Shown: piece after piece, positions 57,961 to 64,000 of the stretch | Layout of the letters: every line of letters begins with the position of its first letter | How positions within the stretch are numbered: the first letter of the stretch is position 1 | Assembly (NCBI GenBank): GCA_001936135.1 | Contig: CP012819.1 | Coordinates: 558,001-622,000 of the forward strand | Origin: Saccharomycopsis fibuligera x Saccharomycopsis cf. fibuligera | Lineage: Eukaryota; Ascomycota; Saccharomycetes; Ascoideales; Saccharomycopsidaceae | Reading direction: 5' to 3' | DNA length: 64,000 nt | The notes under the pieces: generated by a model | Databases searched by the model: none | Told to the model about the DNA's origin: nothing | The model's input: only the letters and a program-made list of their open reading frames with translations | Made by a program: the position numbers and the translations under genes

Positions 57961-60150
57961 ATGTTTTCCAAGAGTTTGAGTGCGGAGTGCTTTGCTGCTT
58001 TACGCCGCCTGGTGCTGGTCACCAGTAGCTCTGCTCATCGGGCATCTACTCCAATACTATCCCAAAGGTTTAGCCACAATACGAAGCGCTGTCAGCAGGC
58101 AGTTCAAGCTAGAGTGTTTTCGCACTCTTGCGTATTGCCAGCCTCTGTTAATTCCAAACAAAACTCCCACTCCAAATCCAAACCGAAAACCAAATCCAAA
58201 TCAGAAACCAAATCCAAACAATCATCATCAAACAAAAAACCAATTACCTTATCTGCCTTCATTTCCGTTGCTAATCTCGCGAACCAGTTGAACATCAGAT
58301 ACACCTCTCTAGTAAAGGCCCTCAAAGACCTCGGATTCGATGACTCTCAGGTAGGCCACGACTATATCCTCGACAACGAGACTGCATCTCTAGTTGCTGA
58401 GGAATTCAATTATCGCGTTACGAATTCCCAATCCCAAAGCGATGCCAAATACGACATTTTCAAGTCACCGCCATGCTTGGACCCGAAACGGCTCAAACCA
58501 AGACCACCAATAGTGACGATCATGGGACATGTGGATCACGGCAAGACTACCATCTTGGACTACTTGAGAAAATCCAGCATTGTTAAAGGCGAATTTGGCG
58601 GCATTACGCAGCATATCGGTGCCTTCAGCGTCAAGACTCCCGTTTCGCAGAAACTCATTACCTTCTTGGATACGCCGGGTCATGCCGCGTTCTTGAAAAT
58701 GAGAGAAAGAGGTGCCAATGTCACGGACATAGTGGTGCTTGTTGTTGCTGCTGATGACTCCGTCAAGCCGCAGACCATCGAGGCTATCAAGCACTGTCAG
58801 AAATACAACGCCAACGTGATCATCGCGATCAACAAATGTGACAAACCGGAAGCCCAGCCCAAGCTAGTATTGAACGATTTAGCAGCAAATGGCATCTACA
58901 CTGAAGAGTACGGCGGCGATATTCAAGTTGTTCAAGTCAGCGGGTTAACTGGCTTGAATATGGATAAGTTGGAAGAAGAAATTGTCACTTTGGCCGAGGT
59001 GCTAGATTTGAAAGCCGAGTTTTCCCCTGCTGGAGGTGTTGGTGTTGAAGGCCACATTATCGAGTCGCAAGTCAAGAAGGGGGCCGGCAATGTTGCCACG
59101 GTGCTCGTCACTCGGGGAACGTTGAAAAATGGGTCGATCTTGGTTGCGGGCCAAACCTGGTGCAAAGTAAAATCGCTCAGGAATGAATTCAACCAACCGG
59201 TGAAGCTAGCTACTCCGGCAACACCCGTTGAGGTCTACGGGTGGAAAGACTTGCCGGAGTCCGGCGACTTGGTTCTCGAGGTGAAAAAGGAAGCAAAGGC
59301 AAAATCGGTATGCGAGTACAGAATCCAAAGGGCCAAAGATGAGCAGAAGTTTAACGAGTTGGAAAATATCAACAAGTCGCGTGTGCAGCAGAAGCAGCAG
59401 CTTGAGCGCGAGGAGAAATTGAAGGAATTGCTCAAGTACGGGCTCAGCAAAGAAGACTTGAAGCAAAAGGAGTTGGAGCTCTTTGGCTCCCCTGGGGACG
59501 AGGCGTTGGCTGAGGGCAGAACCAAGGAAGTGCCATTCATTATCAAGGCCGACGTCAGCGGGTCCGCAGAAGCAATTGTTGAAAGCATTGGCGGCATTGG
59601 CAACGAGGAAGTAAAGCCTGTGATCTTGTACGATGAAGTGAGCGCGCCCAACGAGTCTGACATAGACCGCGCGGAAGCCGCTGGAGCAACGATCGTCTGT
59701 TTCAACGTCAATGTCGGCAAGGATGTCCTTTCGAGCGCTGAGAAGAGGGGCGTGAAAATTGTCCAGTTCAGTGTCATTTACCACTTGATTGAGGAGGTCG
59801 CCGATATCTTGTCGAGCTACTTGAAGCCAATCACGGAGACTACAGTGTTGGGGCAGGTCGACATCAAGACGATCTTCACTATCACCAACCCCAAGACCAA
59901 GAAGAAGTTCAGGGTCGCGGGCAGTAAGGTTGCAAGCGGGGTCATCCTGAGAAGCTCGAAGGCGATCGTGAAAAGAAACGAATTGGTGGTTTTCAAGGGA
60001 GAGTTGAACGGCATCAAGCAGGGGAAAGAAGATGTCGAGGAAGTGAGAAAGGGGTCGGAATGCGGCGTGCAGTTCAAGAACTGGGAGGATTTCCAGGAGA
60101 ACGACGTCGTGGAGGTGTACGAGGAGAAGGAGGTGCCTAGACACTTGTAG
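57961..60150 (+). CDS. IFM1: Mitochondrial translation initiation factor IF-2
   Basis: A 729-residue GTPase that places initiator tRNA on mitochondrial ribosomes. The basic, Ser/Arg-rich N terminus is a mitochondrial presequence, followed by a Lys/Ser low-complexity stretch with repeated KSK units. An IF2-N-like segment lies at about 98-150. The G domain has GHVDHGKTT (about 190-198), DTPGHAAF and NKCD (about 291), followed by IF2 domains II-IV (for example EGHIIESQVKKGAG and FIIKADVSGSAEAI). The gene is GC-richer than the left half of the window, yet only three CTG codons occur, two in the presequence. The third falls at a position where bacterial IF2 has a polar residue. Confidence 0.95.
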   Translation: MFSKSLSAECFAALRRLVLVTSSSAHRASTPILSQRFSHNTKRCQQAVQARVFSHSCVLPASVNSKQNSHSKSKPKTKSKSETKSKQSSSNKKPITLSAFISVANLANQLNIRYTSLVKALKDLGFDDSQVGHDYILDNETASLVAEEFNYRVTNSQSQSDAKYDIFKSPPCLDPKRLKPRPPIVTIMGHVDHGKTTILDYLRKSSIVKGEFGGITQHIGAFSVKTPVSQKLITFLDTPGHAAFLKMRERGANVTDIVVLVVAADDSVKPQTIEAIKHCQKYNANVIIAINKCDKPEAQPKLVLNDLAANGIYTEEYGGDIQVVQVSGLTGLNMDKLEEEIVTLAEVLDLKAEFSPAGGVGVEGHIIESQVKKGAGNVATVLVTRGTLKNGSILVAGQTWCKVKSLRNEFNQPVKLATPATPVEVYGWKDLPESGDLVLEVKKEAKAKSVCEYRIQRAKDEQKFNELENINKSRVQQKQQLEREEKLKELLKYGLSKEDLKQKELELFGSPGDEALAEGRTKEVPFIIKADVSGSAEAIVESIGGIGNEEVKPVILYDEVSAPNESDIDRAEAAGATIVCFNVNVGKDVLSSAEKRGVKIVQFSVIYHLIEEVADILSSYLKPITETTVLGQVDIKTIFTITNPKTKKKFRVAGSKVASGVILRSSKAIVKRNELVVFKGELNGIKQGKEDVEEVRKGSECGVQFKNWEDFQENDVVEVYEEKEVPRHL

Positions 60151-60573
60151 TGGCGTATCGCAAGTGATCTAGTTCTTGGCTCGACTGTATATATTCATGT
60201 TGCCGTAGCGGACTGACTGGCAATAGAGAAGGCATGGCGTATAGCGCATTACGTGTAGCAGGGTAAATAAATAGATGCAAAACAGACAGAAATACAGCGA
60301 CTGTAAGGTGCAATACAAGAATGTGATATATGTAGAGAGAGAAAAGAAAAGGGAAAAAAGAAGAAAGCCGAAAGTCAAGCTGGTGATTGCCCACGAAGCA
60401 TAAAAGACGTGTAATAAAACAAATCGGCAGAACGATAATACAATAATAGTGACAATGATAAATTTACATAGCAAAACTGAAGAGCAAGACGTCTCTTTAG
60501 ACAAGACGAGACGAGACGAGACGCAAGACGGTGAAACGGCTTAGAGAACGGCACAAGAAAGGTGGAGAGCACG
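60151..60573. other. Convergent spacer
   Basis: The 423 bases between convergent genes include a short GACGA-type repeat near 60,505-60,530. No gene is seen. Confidence 0.45.
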
Positions 60574-61018
60574 TCAGTCCAAGTAGCGGTCATAAGTGCG
60601 CTTCAAGGTCTCCATCAAATAGTCCGCTTCTGCTCTAATCAAAATCAACGTATTCTGAAAAGCGGCGTTCTCAAGAGGCGCCTCGCGGCTGTCCGCGTAA
60701 TATCCACAGGACATGCAGATGTCGCTGTAGTCCTCGCTCGCGGGCTCTAAGCAGTTGTAGTAATACAAGCCGCATAGCTGGTCCTTTAGCTCAGCAACCG
60801 CGTTTGCGTCTGCGCTGGGGCCACCAGCCTGGGCGGCTCGCAAAAAGTCAAAGACGTATTGCTCGGCCTCGAGGTTGAGCTTCGTCATGCGTCGGACTTG
60901 GTAGTATAGGTCATTTAGGATTGGGTTGTCTAGGCGCTGGATGCGTTCTAGAAGGTTGGGGTACTTGTTGCCAAGGAACCCGCGGTACACAGGGGCGGTG
61001 GTGGCGGTGGTCGACATG
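60574..61018 (-). CDS. Small unknown protein with Cys pair
   Basis: I do not recognise this protein. From the ATG at 61018 it has 147 residues. It opens MSTTATTAPVYRGF, then has a helical stretch (NLLERIQRLDNPILNDLYYQV, in part) with alternating charged and hydrophobic residues, an Ala/Gly-rich linker, and a C-terminal helix-rich half containing CMSCGYY and ending YDRYLD. The Cys-x2-Cys could bind metal or form a disulphide, but no second pair is evident. No signal peptide or membrane segment is seen. The frame stays open to 61452 upstream, but that part is Pro/Ser/Arg-rich and GC-rich, so I favour the internal start; an ATG at 61171 is also possible. The protein-like composition of the C-terminal half supports a real gene. 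Confidence 0.55.
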
Positions 61019-61652
61019 CTGGGCAGGCTGGGGCAAATTTGTGATGGGGCCTTGCTGTGGGAGCCTGGTGCGAGAGTGCGGACGGGCTGGGCTGGTCTGG
61101 GTGGCGGTGGCTCAGGATGCGGCTGCTGGCGGCTCGACGAGAGTGTTATCGCTGAGGGCAAGGCAGAGGGCATGCTAGCGCAAGATGGACGAGTGCGAGC
61201 GAAATTTTGAAAACTTGCTGTCTGGAAGCTGAGTGTCTGTCTGGATGTGTTTGCGGGTGCGAGAGTTGGTGATGCCGCCTTGGCAGGTTTTATACCGGCG
61301 GGTGGAGCGCGGGATCGGTGGATCGGTGGACTGGTGAGTGAACCAGCGCGTGTTCCGGCTACTCTGGGCCCTTGTGAAGGAAACAGAAAAGGAATTGGGA
61401 ACCTTTGAGGAGGGCCCCGAGTGTCTCCAGGATTGCTGCGCGGTCGAGGCAACGTTGGTGTGCCTCTTTACTTATAGTTGAGGAGACGCATCGGTGTAGT
61501 TAGTGACAACAGTTTGTGGGTGGTAGTGTGCTAGCGCACACTGAGGGCTGAAGTGCGTGCGTAGTCCTGGCTGTTTCTGGGGGTCCCCGCGGCAGCCCTT
61601 AGCGACACTCACAACGCTCTCAACCGCACTCAACCGCACTGGTCAGCACCCG

Positions 61653-61718
61653 GCAGCAGCAGCCGCAGCAGCAGCCGCAGCAGCAGCCGCAGCAGCAGCC
61701 GCAGCCGCAGCCGCAGCC
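61653..61718. repeat. CAG/CCG compound trinucleotide array
   Basis: GCAGCAGCAGCC-like 12-base units are repeated about four times and then GCAGCC units. It lies outside any gene I accept. In frame it would code for poly-Ala or poly-Gln/Pro. Confidence 0.9.
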
Positions 61719-61869
61719 AACGGTGCCCACGCACAGGTGTCGCTTGCTGCTGTCGACTGTGGAACAATAGGAGAAGCTGAAGCGAGACCCCCTTCCGCCG
61801 CCACCCCCAGCAGAAACGACCTTGATGCTGTGATATTGCAAAGATGTTGCGATAGTGCTAAGCGAGGCG

Positions 61870-61889
61870 TCGCCCGAGGCCTCGGGCGA
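61870..61889. repeat. 20-bp perfect GC palindrome
   Basis: A perfect inverted repeat without spacer, centred on AGGCCT, in the GC-rich island. The right side continues into GGCCGGGC units. Confidence 0.85.
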
Positions 61890-62594
61890 GGCGGCCGGGC
61901 GGCCGGGCAACTAGTGGGCCGCCCGCACAACAGCGGCAGGCGCCAGCGAGCAAGCGGCAAGCGGGACCAGCGAGAAGGACGACGCCATGGGAAAAGGGCC
62001 ACTGGACGCCGTTATTCGGCGCTCCGGGAAACACTAAATTACCCAAGCTCACTTGTCTGACGGCCGCGCGAGCATCGCGCGCTGGGTACAGCAGCGTCGT
62101 ATATCCAGGAAGCGGTTGCGGCAGCCAGGACGCCGCAAGAGCGCAGAGGCGCTCACAGCAAAGCTGCTACGGTTACACAGCTCGCACAGTTTTGTCTCCG
62201 CTGTGTTGTGGGGCGTGAGACACGACTGAAATTCGCAGTAAGCTAATGACGCGATGGGCCTTTTATCCTTTCGCGCCGCTGTTCTTGGCCGCGCAGTCTC
62301 ATATTCTAGATTTCGACGTCAGGTTTGGTTTGGAACGGAGGACGTCCCAGCGGCCTGCCGTCGTCGCGGCGTCGGCACCAGGGCAATGTGTCTTGTTGCA
62401 TATGCTGCGTCGCGTGCCATTCGCCGTGCCCGGTATGGCGGCGACATTAGCACCAGCCGTCGGGTCCCAGACAGCCTCCAGACGGCATCTTGGGATCGCT
62501 AACGCTTGCTGCTTTGATGCGCTACAAGGCAAGGGCAGCGACTAGCGAGCGCCTCACGAGGACGTCCCGCGCGCGCAGGGGCGGTGGAACTCCA

Positions 62595-62630
62595 GTCGCA
62601 CTGCCACAGGTCGTCGCACTGCCACAGGTC
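62595..62630. repeat. 18-bp direct repeat, two copies
   Basis: Two perfect adjacent copies of GTCGCACTGCCACAGGTC, followed by a partial third (GCCGCAC). Confidence 0.9.
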
Positions 62631-62935
62631 GCCGCACTAGCGCCTGCGTGTGGCGCGGCCGCCAGACCGCCAGGCCGCCAGGCCCCCAAACAGGAACCGC
62701 CGGGGCGGGTCGACAGCATGTGCGCCGGTCACGTTCTCCTGAGTCGCTGGCGAGTCACACCGCGAGGAAGTCCGAATTACTCATCCGCGAACGCCGCTTA
62801 CCGCTTACCGCTTACGGAGAGGGCAGTCTGACTCTTTCGCTTTGGCCTCTCTGTTTCCCACACTCTGTTCACTCTTCTTTGTGATGGATAAACTCAAAGC
62901 ACACAATTCAAACGACACCACACAGCGCTCTCTTT

Positions 62936-62967
62936 GGTTTTTGGTTTTTGGTTTTTGGTTTTTGGTT
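62936..62967. repeat. 7-bp GGTTTTT tandem repeat
   Basis: About four and a half units of GGTTTTT, roughly 350-385 bases upstream of HOM3. It may be a promoter poly-T-like element. Confidence 0.85.
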
Positions 62968-63223
62968 CTTTCCAGCTGCTTTTCGGGCTCTTGACATATA
63001 TATTTCACAGCACCCTCTCCCTCTGCCTCCACGCATCCAAAGGTCCCTGCTGTTCTTTTATACCGCTCATTTCCGCACACGCATCCACCGCTTAAGATTT
63101 CCAAGCATAAGCTTTCGAGACTGATCCCGCTTCCGGAATTTTTCCTCTTTTTTTCACTTTTACTTTTTTTTACTTTTTTTTTTTCTTCGTTCGTGAACGT
63201 TTCGTCTCCCGAGAGAACATATT

Positions 63224-63230
63224 TGACTCA
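63224..63230 (+). promoter_or_regulatory. Gcn4 site TGACTCA
   Basis: A perfect match to the Gcn4 consensus, 90 bases upstream of the HOM3 ATG. HOM3 is a known Gcn4 target in S. cerevisiae and Gcn4 is conserved in Candida, so general amino-acid control of this gene is likely. Confidence 0.75.
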
Positions 63231-63319
63231 AGAGGCTCGCTGTGAATCATAATCTGGCTGGTCGCTGCCCTCGCAAGCTGTAACACACATATACTCCAGC
63301 TGCCACCAGAACGCGCAAA

Positions 63320-64000
63320 ATGGCAAACTCGTCAAGCTCAACCGTCTCATTAAGCTCCCTTGCTGGCAACCATGGCTGGGTGATCCAGAAATTCGGTGGT
63401 ACCAGTGTTGGTAAGTTCCCCGAGAAAATTGTTGACGATGTTGTCTCCATGTACATAAACTCCAACAAGATCGCCGTCGTTTGCTCAGCTAGATCCTCAA
63501 ACACCAAGTCCGAAGGCACCACGTCGAGATTAATCCTTTCTGCTGATTTGGCCCTTGCTGGCAAAGACTACAAGTCCGTTATCAACCTAGTAAGAGAAGA
63601 CCACATCAACAACGCCAACTCGAAGATCAGAGACGACAAGATCAAGCAGCAATTGATCAGGCAAACCAACGAGCTTTGCGATCAGACCGAAACCCTATTG
63701 CATGCCTCTACCGTCATCGAGGAAATCTCTTACAAGACTTTAGACTCCATCATTTCCACCGGGGAAAGGCTCTCGTGTCTCTTTGTCGCTGCATTGATGA
63801 ACGACCGTGGCATTCCTGCCAAATTTGTTGATTTGTCTCTTGTGATACCCCCAGTCAAGTCCTCCGTCATTGATGCTCTCGACAGCAGCTCCAGCGACGT
63901 GAATTTGGATCAAGACTTCTACAACAACTTGGCCGCTAGCTTAGCCGATGCCGTCAGCAAAGCAGTCACCGAAGACGGTGTGGTCCCCGTCATTACCGGG
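63320..64000 (+). CDS. HOM3: Aspartokinase (5' part)
   Basis: The first 227 codons of aspartate kinase, running out of the window. The enzyme phosphorylates L-aspartate in the first step of the threonine/methionine (homoserine) pathway in the cytosol. The aspartokinase signature is clear: WVIQKFGGTSVGKFPEKIVDD near residues 20-40 (partly quoted as VIQKFGGTSVGKFPEK), VVCSARSSNTKSEGTTSRL, and the later STGERLSCLF and NDRGIPAKFVDLS. These match fungal Hom3. The C-terminal ACT domains that give threonine feedback lie beyond the window. None of its 20-odd Leu codons is CTG although the gene is fairly GC-rich. Confidence 0.95.
   Translation, partial: MANSSSSTVSLSSLAGNHGWVIQKFGGTSVGKFPEKIVDDVVSMYINSNKIAVVCSARSSNTKSEGTTSRLILSADLALAGKDYKSVINLVREDHINNANSKIRDDKIKQQLIRQTNELCDQTETLLHASTVIEEISYKTLDSIISTGERLSCLFVAALMNDRGIPAKFVDLSLVIPPVKSSVIDALDSSSSDVNLDQDFYNNLAASLADAVSKAVTEDGVVPVITG

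Larger units (their letters stand above)
61019..63319. promoter_or_regulatory. GC-rich intergenic island and HOM3 promoter
   Basis: A 2.3 kb divergent region. From 61,050 to about 62,800 it is strongly GC-rich (one 60-base line at 62,581 is about 67% GC), with many CpG and a dense set of repeats: a CAG/CCG array at 61653-61718, a 20-bp palindrome at 61870-61889, and an 18-bp direct repeat at 62595-62630. Overlapping open frames in several phases are the expected effect of high GC, and none looks like a protein family. The last 500 bases return to a T-rich promoter with a Gcn4 site before HOM3. Confidence 0.5.

Noticed and set aside
61557-62060. Open frame with poly-Ala in the GC-rich island
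   Set aside because: High GC leaves all frames open. The poly-Ala comes from the CAG/CCG array, and overlapping frames on the other strand look equally long and equally repetitive.

Overview
The window is nuclear DNA from a budding yeast (Saccharomycotina), most probably a CTG-clade species. I see short spliceosomal introns with GTAAGT/GTATGT-type donors and CTAAC-type branch sites, proteins rich in Asn/Ser homopolymers, and single orthologues of yeast genes such as SPT23, BUR1 and HCM1. A carnitine-type dioxygenase gene is also present, which S. cerevisiae lacks. In the frames I read codon by codon (both short-chain dehydrogenases, ATO, HOM3), CTG is absent although other Leu codons are common. 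In IFM1 it occurs only three times, two of them in the presequence. This favours CTG=Ser but does not prove it. The very long Asn tracts would suit a Lodderomyces/Candida parapsilosis-type lineage; that is a guess. I found no tRNA, rRNA, transposon, LTR or CRISPR.

Layout. 0-10 kb: 3' end of SUV3, a tandem pair of KduD-like short-chain dehydrogenases, a very large BUR1/CRK1 kinase gene and an MRS2/LPE10 magnesium channel gene. 10-15 kb: two tandem KRE2/KTR mannosyltransferases among long homopolymer and microsatellite tracts. 17-25 kb: an HCM1-like forkhead factor, a small probably spliced unknown gene, and malic enzyme MAE1. 25-29.5 kb: a 4.5 kb gene-free stretch with GC-rich parts. 29.5-38 kb: an ATO acetate/ammonium transporter, an FTR-type iron permease, CBR1, and a gamma-butyrobetaine/trimethyllysine-type dioxygenase. 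39-46 kb: SNU66, a six-exon SPO11, a p24 cargo receptor and a small orphan ORF. 46-57 kb: a third KTR mannosyltransferase, PGI1 and SPT23. 58-64 kb: IFM1, an unknown small protein, a 2.3 kb GC-rich intergenic island, and the 5' end of HOM3 with a perfect Gcn4 site.

Functional themes. There is no operon-like logic, as expected for a yeast. Several genes belong to central or alternative carbon metabolism (MAE1, ATO, the carnitine-type dioxygenase, PGI1). Others act in mitochondrial gene expression and ion supply (SUV3, MRS2/LPE10, IFM1) or in Golgi mannosylation and secretory cargo sorting (three KTRs, p24). Transcription and cell-cycle control is represented by BUR1, HCM1 and SPT23. The most notable observations are the five introns of SPO11, an iron permease with an altered second REGLE motif, one mannosyltransferase gene bracketed by potentially hypermutable repeats, a perfect URS1 element upstream of CBR1, and GC-rich islands in otherwise AT-rich intergenic DNA.
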